From NCBI RefSeq assembly GCF_044891285.1, contig NZ_JAUIYO010000024.1:1-23072 (forward strand): a stretch of DNA of 23,072 nt, written 5' to 3'. A model generated the notes under the pieces. It ran no database searches. It was not told where the DNA came from and worked only from the letters and a program-made list of their open reading frames with translations. Numbering within the stretch: position 1 is the first letter of the stretch; each line of letters begins with the position of its first letter. Positions 1 to 7,209 of this stretch are shown piece after piece. A program made the translations under genes and the position numbers. This DNA is from Pseudobacillus lumedeiriae (lineage in GTDB: Bacteria; Bacillota; Bacilli; Bacillales; Domibacillaceae).

Positions 1-258
1 TGTGCTGAAGCTTTTGCTTTAGCTGTCTTGCTCGCATGAACACTTGCTTGAGAAGCAGCTTTGTTTGCCGCTGATTTATTTTCTTTTACTTCAACAGCTT
101 TTTCTTCAGTTACTGCATCCGGTGTTTCCTCTGCAGGTGCTTCTGGTTTAGTTACTACGGCTGAGTGTGCTGAAGCTTTTGCTTTAGCTGTCTCGCTCGC
201 ATGAACACTCGCTTGAGAAGCAGCTTTGTTTACCGCTGATTTATTTTCTTTTACTTCA
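1..258. repeat. 165-bp tandem coding repeat, two visible copies
   Basis: The segment 1-93 recurs at 166-258 with only a few mismatches. The offset is exactly 165 bases, that is 55 codons, so the repeat is in frame in the secreted protein. The array is cut by the window start, so the copy number is unknown. The high DNA-level identity suggests recent duplication or ongoing homogenisation. Confidence 0.85.
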
Positions 259-536
259 GCTTTTGGTTCTACTGCTCGCGCTTGCCCTTTATTCACCTTT
301 ACTTCTTTAACTTCCGCTTTTACTTGTACAGCAGAATGAGAAGCGGCGTGATCTTTAGCTGTCAGGGATGCATGGACACTTGCTTGTGCGTTAACAGCAC
401 TTCCTTTTGCATGGTCCAGATTTTTATCGTTTTGAGCCGCTTCACTGACTTGCCCTCCCGCTAAAACACCAACTGAAAGTACTCCTGCTAACACGATCGA
501 TTTAACCATTTTATTTCCTGTCATACGTTTTTTCAT
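1..536 (-). CDS. Secreted Ala/Lys-rich repeat protein (C-terminus outside window)
   Basis: Open from an ATG at 536 to the window edge, giving 178 codons without a stop; the 3' end is missing. An AGGAGC ribosome binding site lies 8 bases before the ATG. Residues 1-33 form a Sec signal peptide: a basic start (MKKRMTGNKMVK), a hydrophobic core and a probable cleavage after SEA. The mature part is rich in Ala, Lys, Glu, Ser, Val and His and predicted to be extended or helical; no enzyme domain is visible. It contains a 55-residue tandem repeat with the recurring phrases ENKSA, NKAASQASVHAS and KAKASAHS. Residues 55-70 hold a weaker copy (QASVHASLTAKDHAASHS). The gene follows the secreted protein at 589-1641 by about 50 bases and may share its transcript. 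No cell-wall anchor is visible because the C-terminus is lost. Function unknown; a surface or biofilm-matrix protein is possible. Confidence 0.8.
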   Translation of the reverse strand, partial: MKKRMTGNKMVKSIVLAGVLSVGVLAGGQVSEAAQNDKNLDHAKGSAVNAQASVHASLTAKDHAASHSAVQVKAEVKEVKVNKGQARAVEPKAEVKENKSAVNKAASQASVHASETAKAKASAHSAVVTKPEAPAEETPDAVTEEKAVEVKENKSAANKAASQASVHASKTAKAKASA

Positions 537-588
537 TTTTTATTCGCTCCTTTTTTCTTTTACTTATCAACTGTTTTGATTTTGTATA

Positions 589-1641
589 TTAAGAAAAAAG
601 GAACAATTTTGGAGGCTGTGATGGGGGTGCATTCGTCCATTGATTGCTAAATTCTTTGATTCGCCATATATAAAATTGATTGATTTCCAGCGCCCAATCA
701 TACTTCCAATCCAACCATTTATCTGTATAATTCAGAGGGCCATTTCCCTCTTTTTTCCGATCCTTAGACGCTCCTCCTGAATGATGAGATTGTGCCGGCG
801 TGAACGCTTGTTTTTCATGCGGAATACCTTTATCTCTTCCAGATGAAGGGACACCCTTTTCTGATTCACCGAAAACAAATACGGGTTGGATATTACTTTT
901 CTTGTTTACTATAGGCTGATCTTTGACTTTATCATCAGATATTTCTTTAACTTTATGAATCGACTCACCCTTGGCTGGATTAACAGGCTGTTCGGCTTGT
1001 ACAACCTGATCTTTTGTTTTTTCTTCAGGTCCAATGCTTTGCGGAATCTGTTCAGAAGGTTTTTCAGTTATAACCGGTTGAATCGGTTCATCACTGTTCA
1101 TCGAATCCCCCTGTTGAGCAGGCTGTTTTTCATGAACAGATTGATTTCCTTTCTCGGTTAGTTCCCTCTTTTCTCCTCTGTTGCCCGCAGCCTTTTCAGG
1201 AACATGTTCTCCACTAGTCTGTTTACCCTTTTTATCAACAGCTTGTACAACCTGTTTCGCTCGATTGCTTGCTTGCTCCGGCAAAGTTCTCGTCAATTGA
1301 GCAGGTTTAACAACATTCGGCTTAACGGAATGTGGAACAGCAGGTTCTTTTTTCTCAATGATTTTTTTCTCAACTTTTACTTGAACATCAGCAGCTTTAT
1401 TCTCCCTGCCACTGATTAGTTTTCGAGAATCTTTATTTTCATTCCCTTTAACTTGTGTTCGAGAAGCTTCACTTTCCTTACCATTGACTGATTGTTGAGC
1501 GACAGCAGATAAATTGGCTGCTGCCTCATTTGCGACGGGCTGTTTTGCAGAAGAATCTGCTTGATTGGCAAGTACAGCCGTCGGCAAAAATAAAGCTGCC
1601 CCTATCATTAAACAACTTGAAATGAATCGCTGAAGGTGCAT
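589..1641 (-). CDS. Secreted low-complexity Lys/Glu/Gln/Pro-rich protein
   Basis: A 350-residue protein from the ATG at 1641. Upstream in-frame ATGs exist at 1671 and 1644, but AAGGAGGTGA (1646-1655) lies inside the 1671 reading frame. That makes 1641 (7-base spacing from GGAGG) or 1644 (4-base spacing) the true start. The N-terminus MHLQRFISSCLMIGAALFL, ending near AVLA, is a typical Sec signal peptide. The long middle is disordered, charged and rich in K, E, Q, P and S, with no recognised domain. The last 45 residues differ: they are aromatic-rich, with several Trp and Tyr (LNYTDKWLDWKYDWALEIN), suggesting a small folded or membrane-contacting end. It lies directly before the other secreted low-complexity gene in the same direction. 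I do not recognise a family; function unknown. Confidence 0.75.
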   Translation of the reverse strand: MHLQRFISSCLMIGAALFLPTAVLANQADSSAKQPVANEAAANLSAVAQQSVNGKESEASRTQVKGNENKDSRKLISGRENKAADVQVKVEKKIIEKKEPAVPHSVKPNVVKPAQLTRTLPEQASNRAKQVVQAVDKKGKQTSGEHVPEKAAGNRGEKRELTEKGNQSVHEKQPAQQGDSMNSDEPIQPVITEKPSEQIPQSIGPEEKTKDQVVQAEQPVNPAKGESIHKVKEISDDKVKDQPIVNKKSNIQPVFVFGESEKGVPSSGRDKGIPHEKQAFTPAQSHHSGGASKDRKKEGNGPLNYTDKWLDWKYDWALEINQFYIWRIKEFSNQWTNAPPSQPPKLFLFS

Positions 1642-1645
1642 CATT

Positions 1646-1655
1646 TCACCTCCTT
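1646..1655 (-). promoter_or_regulatory. Ribosome binding site that fixes the secreted-protein start
   Basis: On the minus strand this reads AAGGAGGTGA, close to a perfect anti-Shine-Dalgarno match. It sits just before a tandem ATGATG at 1644-1639 and rules out the longer frame starting at 1671. Confidence 0.85.
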
Positions 1656-1943
1656 CCAAATCCAAAATCATGTACCTTATATTAATAAATATATGATGCT
1701 CGATTTTTGTCGACTTTTCAATACGAAAAAAGGAAAATCGTTCCTTTTCACTACCAACCTGTTATTCTATTGAATTCTCCCGCTACATAGTACTAGTCCA
1801 TGTCCTTCGCACACTTGAAAGTAAGGGCATTGTTACCTAAAAGTTGGATAAAAAATGGGACAAGCATCAGCGGCTTCCTACACGGGGACCAGAACAAAAA
1901 TAATCTTGAACCCTTATGTACCTCTGTATAAGAATGATTAGAT
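1656..1943. other. Intergenic region, no gene seen
   Basis: About 290 bases between the secreted-protein gene and the dapF terminator. No convincing ORF on either strand. The part near 1680-1720 is AT-rich and probably holds the promoter of the secreted-protein gene (TTGAAA and TCGACA elements on the minus strand), but no well-spaced -10 stands out. An AT-rich inverted repeat, AAAAGGAA/TTCCTTTT, lies at 1728-1748. Confidence 0.5.
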
Positions 1944-1987
1944 AAAAAGAAACACTATAAACACCGTCCGAATATATCGGACGGTGT
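1944..1987 (-). terminator. Intrinsic terminator after dapF
   Basis: An 11-bp perfect stem (ACACCGTCCGA at 1961-1971 with TCGGACGGTGT at 1977-1987) and a 5-base loop. On the minus strand it is followed by a T-rich stretch ending TTTCTTTTT. It lies about 40 bases past the dapF stop, closing the dapL-dapF operon. Confidence 0.85.
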
Positions 1988-2028
1988 ATTCCTTGCCGTT
2001 TCTCTGTTCCTTTAAATTTCCTCCCTGA

Positions 2029-2889
2029 TTATCTTATATGATCCATCCCCCACTCACCGTGACATATATAAGCAGCTGTTCCCTTTTTCCACACATGACC
2101 ATGTTCATCCCATCTTATCGTCAAATCTCCTCCAGGTAGATGGACAGTGACTGGTTGAAATTTATCGAGCAAGTCATTTAATGTAGCAGCGACAACTGCT
2201 GCACAAGCCCCTGTTCCGCAAGCCATCGTGATTCCGGATCCTCTCTCCCACACTCGATAATCTATCTCTTGACGACTTTTCACTTGAACGATTCCTACGT
2301 TCACCCTCTCTGGAAACAGTCTAGAATGTTCAATGATGGGTCCAACTTTTTCTAAAGGAAATTTTTTTGCATCTTCGACAAATATAATCGCATGGGGATT
2401 TCCCATCGACAGGCAAGTGAGGTCATACACATTTCCACGAAAAGAATGGGGTTCATTGATTGTTGCAGCAGATGGATCTCCTTCCATCGGAAGCATTCCT
2501 TTTAGGAGTTTTGGCTCCCCCATGTCTACCGTAACATACTCCACGTCTTGTTCTTCTTTTACTTCCACCTCTACACTTACTACACCGCCTAATGTTTCAA
2601 TCGTAAAATTAGGGGCTGTTGCATACTTGTGATCAATGAGAAACTTAGCCACACATCGCAAGCCATTTCCACAATTCTGTGCCTCTGATCCATCTTCATT
2701 AAAAATTCTCATTTGAAAATCAGCTTTTTTTGATGGGCAGATAAGGATGATACCATCAGCGCCAATTCCGAAGTTTACATCCGAGATGGCTCTAGAAAGC
2801 TGAGGAAAGTCTTGATTCTCAATGTCACCGGCTAATTGATTAAAAATGACGTAAGCATTTCCTAGTCCATGCATTTTAGTAAATAACAC
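2029..2889 (-). CDS. dapF: Diaminopimelate epimerase
   Basis: Converts LL-diaminopimelate to meso-diaminopimelate, the direct precursor of lysine and of the peptidoglycan cross-link, in the cytoplasm and without a cofactor. The 286-residue length fits the family. Both catalytic cysteines are present: C73 in EAQNCGNGLRC and C224 in GITMACGTGAC. The N-terminal motif FTKMHGLGNAY is also typical. The start is the GTG at 2889, preceded by AAGGAGAG at good spacing. A longer frame reaches back to 3021, but it overlaps dapL and adds 44 residues that the family lacks. The gap to the dapL stop is 13 bases, so the two genes are one operon, and their products act in consecutive steps. A strong terminator follows. 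Confidence 0.96.
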   Translation of the reverse strand: MLFTKMHGLGNAYVIFNQLAGDIENQDFPQLSRAISDVNFGIGADGIILICPSKKADFQMRIFNEDGSEAQNCGNGLRCVAKFLIDHKYATAPNFTIETLGGVVSVEVEVKEEQDVEYVTVDMGEPKLLKGMLPMEGDPSAATINEPHSFRGNVYDLTCLSMGNPHAIIFVEDAKKFPLEKVGPIIEHSRLFPERVNVGIVQVKSRQEIDYRVWERGSGITMACGTGACAAVVAATLNDLLDKFQPVTVHLPGGDLTIRWDEHGHVWKKGTAAYICHGEWGMDHIR

Positions 2890-2902
2890 GTTTCTTCTCT
2901 CC

Positions 2903-4141
2903 TTAAAAAATAAAATGGGAAGTGCTAAGTCTTGCTTTGATTTCCTGCAATACTTGCTGTTCTTCCTCTCTTCCATCAGCTTGAAATGTAACAGAAAAAC
3001 GGACATATGCGCCGACATCATCCCATGGAACAGTGGAGATTAAATGCTCCTTAATTAAGTACTGGCTAAACTCCTCTGCCGACTGAAATTTCGGGCCGTT
3101 CTCTACCGCTTTTGGAATCCTCGTGTATAAGAAGAAGGACCCTTTTGGCTTTTTCGCATCAAATCCGCAATCACACAATATTTTTGATAGAAGATCGTGC
3201 CGTCGTGAATATTTATCTGCCGTCTGTTCTGTTATTTCTGGATGTAATAGTGCATAAGCAGCAGCTTTTTGTATAGGGATAAATTGACCAGAATCATAAT
3301 TATCCTTCACCGTCGCAATGGCAGTAATGAGCTTAGCATTGCCAGCGGCAAATCCAATGCGCCAGCCTGTCATATTGAAAGATTTTGATAATGAATGCAG
3401 CTCTATACCAACCTCTTTTGCACCCGGAACAGATAAGAAACTCAGCGGGCTTTCATTGTCAAAAACAAGTGCAGCATAAGCAGCATCATGTATAACAATC
3501 AATTCGTTTTTCTTCGCAAACTGGACGACTTCCTCAAAAAATTCGCGGTTCGCTACAGCCCCTGTTGGGTTATTCGGATAATTCAAGTAGAGAAGCTTTG
3601 CCCGTTTTAAAACATCTTCACTCAATGAATCTAACTTTGGAAGAAATGAATTTTCTGCAAGCAGCGGCAGATGAACAACTTCTCCTCCTAGATACTTTGT
3701 ATGAGTTCCTAAAATAGGATAATTAGGGGTGGGCATAATCGTAATATCTCCCGGGTTTATAAAGGCTGTTGGAATCATCGCTAGAGCGGACTTAGAACCA
3801 ATTACATGGTTTATCTCCGTCTCCGGATCAAGATCATCAACAGCAAATACCTCTTTCATATAAGCTGCTGCTGCTTTCTTAAACTCAGGTATTCCATTAT
3901 CTGCATAAAAACGATTTTCTAGTTTGCCAGCCTCCTTTGCTAACCCTTTGACAACCGATTGATCTGCCATCCAGTCAGGCTCACCAACACCTAGATCAAT
4001 CAATTCCATATGAGGATTTGCAAGCAGAGCTTCTCTTTTTGCTCTTTTAATTTTTTCAAATTTATAGATTTTCTCTGTTAAGCCAAATTGCGATCCGCCT
4101 ATTCTTTCCGCAAATAGCTGTTGTATATAGTCAGCTTTCAT
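2903..4141 (-). CDS. dapL: LL-diaminopimelate aminotransferase (class I PLP enzyme)
   Basis: Predicted to make LL-diaminopimelate from tetrahydrodipicolinate with glutamate as amino donor, bypassing the acylated intermediates of the usual Bacillus route. 412 residues with the fold-type I aminotransferase landmarks: NYPNNPTG near 188-194, HDAAYA (D219 and Y222) and the PLP-binding lysine K253 in SLSKSFNMTGWR. The N-terminal IYKFEKIKRAKR and the GEPD motif (residues 53-56) match the DapL-type subfamily as I recall it. The start is the ATG at 4141, preceded by GGGAGG with 7-base spacing; the frame continues to 4192 without further RBS support. It is immediately followed by dapF, which strongly supports a diaminopimelate role. 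The alternative is a related aminotransferase acting on N-acetyl-diaminopimelate (PatA type) or another amino acid. The 180 bases upstream show no recognisable lysine riboswitch or T-box. Confidence 0.88.
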   Translation of the reverse strand: MKADYIQQLFAERIGGSQFGLTEKIYKFEKIKRAKREALLANPHMELIDLGVGEPDWMADQSVVKGLAKEAGKLENRFYADNGIPEFKKAAAAYMKEVFAVDDLDPETEINHVIGSKSALAMIPTAFINPGDITIMPTPNYPILGTHTKYLGGEVVHLPLLAENSFLPKLDSLSEDVLKRAKLLYLNYPNNPTGAVANREFFEEVVQFAKKNELIVIHDAAYAALVFDNESPLSFLSVPGAKEVGIELHSLSKSFNMTGWRIGFAAGNAKLITAIATVKDNYDSGQFIPIQKAAAYALLHPEITEQTADKYSRRHDLLSKILCDCGFDAKKPKGSFFLYTRIPKAVENGPKFQSAEEFSQYLIKEHLISTVPWDDVGAYVRFSVTFQADGREEEQQVLQEIKARLSTSHFIF

Positions 4142-4321
4142 CTCTATTCCTCCCAAACGATCAAGCCATTTTCTTATTGCCAATACTAACATTCAGAAGG
4201 TTAAATTTATTTAGATCAAATAAATAAACATTTGCACTTTTATGTATATAAGAGCAGAAAAGCTGGTCCATAAGCAGTTGCAGGCAGCCATTTCTGCGTG
4301 ATTGATCCTCCCCCGTCGTTA

Positions 4322-4375
4322 CAATAAAAAAGGAGCACTTCAAAGTTCGCGTCTAAGCGTTCTCTTAAGTACTCC
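4322..4375 (-). terminator. Intrinsic terminator after the AraC-family gene
   Basis: On the minus strand GGAGTACTT pairs with AAGTGCTCC (one G-U pair) across a 26-base loop and is followed by TTTTTTATT. It lies 22 bases past the regulator stop and separates it from dapL. Confidence 0.8.
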
Positions 4376-4397
4376 CAAAATATTAAAATAAACTTGA

Positions 4398-5186
4398 TTA
4401 ACGAACGTCTGATGGATTTTTCCCTGTGTATTTTTTAAACTGTCTGCTAAAGAAATGGGGATCATTATAACCAAGAGCATAAGCAGCTTCTGTCACTGTC
4501 ATTCCTGAAGAATGTAATAAATGCTCTGCTCTTTTGATCCTTGTATAAACGATATATGATTTAACGGTCTGCCCAATAATCTGTTTAAACTTCTCGGAAA
4601 AATAACGCTGAGAAAGATTTGCACGCGTGGCTAAGCTTTCAATCGTATGCGGTTTCCCAGGATGCTGCTGAATATAATTAGCAGTTTCTCGAATCGTTTC
4701 TAATAAATGATGGCTTGTATCCTCCATTAGCTTTTCCTTTTCTTGTTCTTCTCTCAATAAATGAATCATCAATTGTTTCAATATTAACTTTGCCTCAATA
4801 TCCGCACCAAAGGTTTTCACTAAAAACAAACGCACATATTGGGTTAACAACGATTCAAAATGGATCGTATTATCAATGATTCGATGGGATGGAGGGACGA
4901 ATCGAGGTACTTCAGTTACATCAAAGTGAATATAGGTTAATTTAAGAGGTCTCTGGGGTTTGTGTGCAGCGGTTATGAGATCGCCAGGTTTAAAAAGAAA
5001 ACAGTGTCCTTTTTCCACCTGGTAGGACTTTCCGTTTAATATGACGGTGCCTTCACCATTCCATATATAAAATAAATCATAATTCGGCATCGGTTGATCG
5101 CGCTTTCTCCACTTCCAGTTCGGTTCACAATAAATAGTCGCAAATGATGGTTTCAGAATAAACTGATCTGGATTTATATAGAGCAT
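4398..5186 (-). CDS. AraC-family transcriptional regulator
   Basis: 262-residue cytoplasmic DNA-binding regulator. Residues about 1-100 form a cupin-like sensing domain (ILNGKSYQVEKGHCFLFKPGD). Residues about 180-262 form the double helix-turn-helix of AraC/XylS proteins, with ESLATRANLSQRYFSEKFK as the first unit and AAYALGYNDPHFFSRQFKK followed by the GKNPSDVR signature as the second. The ATG at 5186 follows AGGGGGAG at good spacing. It has its own terminator and is separated from the iron genes upstream by another, so it is probably its own unit. Small-cupin AraC regulators often sense sugars. Some Bacillus members sense ferri-siderophores (Btr), but those carry a fused binding-protein domain that is absent here. 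Neither target nor ligand can be told from sequence; control of the adjacent iron cluster is only a possibility. Confidence 0.92.
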   Translation of the reverse strand: MLYINPDQFILKPSFATIYCEPNWKWRKRDQPMPNYDLFYIWNGEGTVILNGKSYQVEKGHCFLFKPGDLITAAHKPQRPLKLTYIHFDVTEVPRFVPPSHRIIDNTIHFESLLTQYVRLFLVKTFGADIEAKLILKQLMIHLLREEQEKEKLMEDTSHHLLETIRETANYIQQHPGKPHTIESLATRANLSQRYFSEKFKQIIGQTVKSYIVYTRIKRAEHLLHSSGMTVTEAAYALGYNDPHFFSRQFKKYTGKNPSDVR

Positions 5187-5262
5187 CTGACTCCCCCTCT
5201 ATAACAATAATGACCTATTTTAGTTTATTCCGAATTTGAAGGTTTACGCAAATGAGACACAC

Positions 5263-5293
5263 CAAAAATGCTCCTCGCGGGAAGTGGGGGAGC
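5263..5293 (-). terminator. Intrinsic terminator at the end of the iron cluster
   Basis: GCTCC (5270-5274) pairs with GGAGC (5289-5293); on the minus strand the stem is followed by ATTTTTGG. The G/C-rich loop region may extend the structure. It lies just past the small membrane gene at 5307 and before the AraC-family gene. Confidence 0.65.
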
Positions 5294-5306
5294 AGCCCCC
5301 CCTTCT

Positions 5307-5504
5307 TTAGTATCTGCCATTTTTAACATCCACATCTAATTTTCTTCTATTTAAAAATAATGCCAGTGGTAAAGTTAATAACATGAAATACCCTAACACT
5401 ATGCACTCTTCTTTTAATACGATCCATTTTTCATGTTGAGCGCTTTCTCCCAACCGATTGATCATTTGCCAACGAACATCGTAATAAACTGTCAATATCA
5501 TCAC
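5307..5504 (-). CDS. Small single-span membrane protein of unknown function
   Basis: 65 residues from GTG at 5504, or 64 from the adjacent ATG at 5501. Both have only a weak upstream AAGGATGAG, so the start is uncertain. One hydrophobic segment at about residues 34-52 (IVLGYFMLLTLPLALFLNRR) ends in basic residues, predicting a single membrane span with the short charged tail inside. It starts 27 bases after the FhuF-like gene and ends just before a terminator, so it appears to be the last gene of the iron-uptake transcript. It could be an accessory of the transporter or a remnant of a larger membrane protein. I do not recognise a family. Confidence 0.5.
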   Translation of the reverse strand: MMILTVYYDVRWQMINRLGESAQHEKWIVLKEECIVLGYFMLLTLPLALFLNRRKLDVDVKNGRY

Positions 5505-5531
5505 TGGAATGAAAGATGCTCATCCTTCGTT

Positions 5532-6275
5532 TTAATCATTTCCCGATTTTGTCTGCTTATTTTTAATTGGGCAGTTGCCACAATAACCAATTCCTTCAGG
5601 ATCCTTCATTAATTTATGGTACATACAGCACGTTCTCCGATATGGAGTCACTTTAAGTTCTTCTCCTATTTTCAAATAAGGTTTAATCGGATTTTCTTTT
5701 AAATTAAACAATTCTCCACTAGCATTTTTCAGGAAATTGAAATCGCTATTTAACCTTTCAATTTTATCTGGATTTAGTTCTTTCGCTAATGTTTTCTTAT
5801 AAATGGAGTTAATTCGAACGGCTACGTTTTCCCACAAAATTGCCGATGAAACACGAGTTGTCGTTTTCAACATGTCTAAAATCGGCGTAATATGAGAAGA
5901 AAAAAGGTGACGGAGCACGTTTTCACACCAGTGCTCCCTCGTCATACTTTTTACTTCTTGCCATTTGCATATATCTTCTTGAATATATAATTTACGTTCT
6001 TTACTTAATGTGCATGCATTTACTGGAAAGTTAAGGACACAGTTGAATTCTAACATACAATATAAAGTGGACGACACAACGAGATAAGCATATCTTTTAG
6101 AAAACATTGAAGCTGTGACTGATAAATTCGGTGCTTTTATCTCCGTCATTTGTGTTTGTAGAAACGATAGACATGTTTCCTCATTTAACAAATCTGTTAG
6201 TTCTATCTCCATCACACTGTCGTGTTCTAGATATATACCGAAAGCCTTCAGTTCATTCAAAATCATACTGTGCAT
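5532..6275 (-). CDS. FhuF-like iron-sulfur protein (putative siderophore-iron reductase)
   Basis: 247 residues. The C-terminus has the cysteine cluster of FhuF-type ferric-siderophore reductases: CC near residues 213-214, then CGNC 14 residues later. These four cysteines are expected to bind a [2Fe-2S] cluster. The rest is a poorly conserved helical body, as in other members of the family. The expected job is cytoplasmic reductive release of iron from an imported ferri-siderophore. The start is the ATG at 6275, preceded by AAGGA with 8-base spacing; a longer frame to 6302 lacks RBS support. It lies 63 bases after the ABC ATPase, in the same direction, within a siderophore uptake cluster, which supports the role. 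The spacing between the cysteine pairs is a little longer than in classical FhuF, so its substrate may differ. Confidence 0.8.
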   Translation of the reverse strand: MHSMILNELKAFGIYLEHDSVMEIELTDLLNEETCLSFLQTQMTEIKAPNLSVTASMFSKRYAYLVVSSTLYCMLEFNCVLNFPVNACTLSKERKLYIQEDICKWQEVKSMTREHWCENVLRHLFSSHITPILDMLKTTTRVSSAILWENVAVRINSIYKKTLAKELNPDKIERLNSDFNFLKNASGELFNLKENPIKPYLKIGEELKVTPYRRTCCMYHKLMKDPEGIGYCGNCPIKNKQTKSGND

Positions 6276-6338
6276 TTTTATCATCCTTAAAATGAATTTC
6301 AATTTTTAATCAGTAAATGTAATGCGTTGATGCTGTGT

Positions 6339-7169
6339 TTATGATAATGAAATCATTTCCTTATACTCTTCATTTATACTAACCCGCCTGCCTTTACCGT
6401 GTGGAATACATAAAGGAGTCCCAAATAACGGATCTTGTATAATATCACAATTCATTTGAAAAACATCTCTGACCATATCCGAAGTTATTACTTCTTCTGG
6501 TCTTCCTTGTGAATATACCTTTTTATCACGTACAGCTATAATATGATGGGCATAACGGCACGCTAGATTCAAATCATGCAAAACCATAACCACGGTTCTG
6601 TTTTCTAATTCATTTAGCTCAAATAAAAGGTCTAGAATTTCGATTTGATGGGTCATATCTAAATAGGTTGTGGGTTCATCTAGCAAAATAATATCCGTTT
6701 TCTGCGCTAACGTCATCGCAATCCATGCTCTTTGCCGTTGTCCACCAGATAAGGAATCAACAGACCTGTTAGAAAGTTCCTCCATTTTCGTAGCTTTAAG
6801 AGCTTGATTCACGATTTTTTCATCTTCACTAGACCATTGCTTTAACCAGCTTTGATGTGGGTACCTTCCTTGTTTAACAAGCTGTAAAACCGTAAGTCCT
6901 TCTGGAGCAATCGGTCCCTGTGGTAAAATAGCAAGACGTTTAGCTACCTCTTTTGTAGATAAATTTCCTACCACGTCTCCCCCTAGTAATACATGACCTG
7001 ATTTTGGTTTTAGAAGACGTGCAAGTGAACGTAATAAAGTAGATTTTCCACACCCGTTAGCTCCAACGAATACGGTGATTTCTCCAGTAGGAATTTTCAG
7101 ATCTAGATCTTCTATAATAATAGTGTCACTATAACCCAGCGTAAGAGAGCTTGTTTCTAATACACTCAT
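6339..7169 (-). CDS. yusV: Iron-siderophore ABC transporter ATPase
   Basis: 276-residue nucleotide-binding subunit of a FecCD-type importer; it powers siderophore import from the cytoplasmic face. Visible motifs: Walker A GANGCGKST (36-44), Q-loop Q84, signature LSGGQRQR (140-147), Walker B IILLDEP (160-166) and the switch histidine H198 in VLHDLN. Length and the GANGCGKST form fit the FecE/FhuC/YusV family. The ATG at 7169 follows GGAG with an 8-base gap. It is the fourth gene after the binding protein and two permeases. In B. subtilis, as recalled, the YusV ATPase is encoded away from yfiYZ-yfhA and shared between several siderophore importers; here it is part of the cluster. The symbol is assigned by family and context, not by search. 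Confidence 0.93.
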   Translation of the reverse strand: MSVLETSSLTLGYSDTIIIEDLDLKIPTGEITVFVGANGCGKSTLLRSLARLLKPKSGHVLLGGDVVGNLSTKEVAKRLAILPQGPIAPEGLTVLQLVKQGRYPHQSWLKQWSSEDEKIVNQALKATKMEELSNRSVDSLSGGQRQRAWIAMTLAQKTDIILLDEPTTYLDMTHQIEILDLLFELNELENRTVVMVLHDLNLACRYAHHIIAVRDKKVYSQGRPEEVITSDMVRDVFQMNCDIIQDPLFGTPLCIPHGKGRRVSINEEYKEMISLS

Positions 7170-7209
7170 GGTCTCAACTCCTTTATTGTAAAATCACATA
7201 CAATATCAT

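Noticed and set aside
886..1419. Plus-strand ORFs opposite the secreted low-complexity gene
   Set aside because: Phe/Leu/Asn/Arg-rich translations are the antisense shadow of a Lys/Glu/Gln-rich coding strand.
1728..1748. AAAAGGAA/TTCCTTTT inverted repeat in the first intergenic region
   Set aside because: A/T-rich arms in an A/T-rich region and no gene ending nearby; not enough for a terminator or operator call.
4205..4225. ATTTATTT/AAATAAAT palindrome upstream of dapL
   Set aside because: Entirely A/T arms, easily produced by chance; no known regulator site matched. No T-box or lysine riboswitch elements were seen in the leader either.
4161..4343. 60-codon minus-strand ORF upstream of dapL
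   Set aside because: No ribosome binding site; it starts inside the AraC-gene terminator and overlaps the dapL start region. The peptide looks random.
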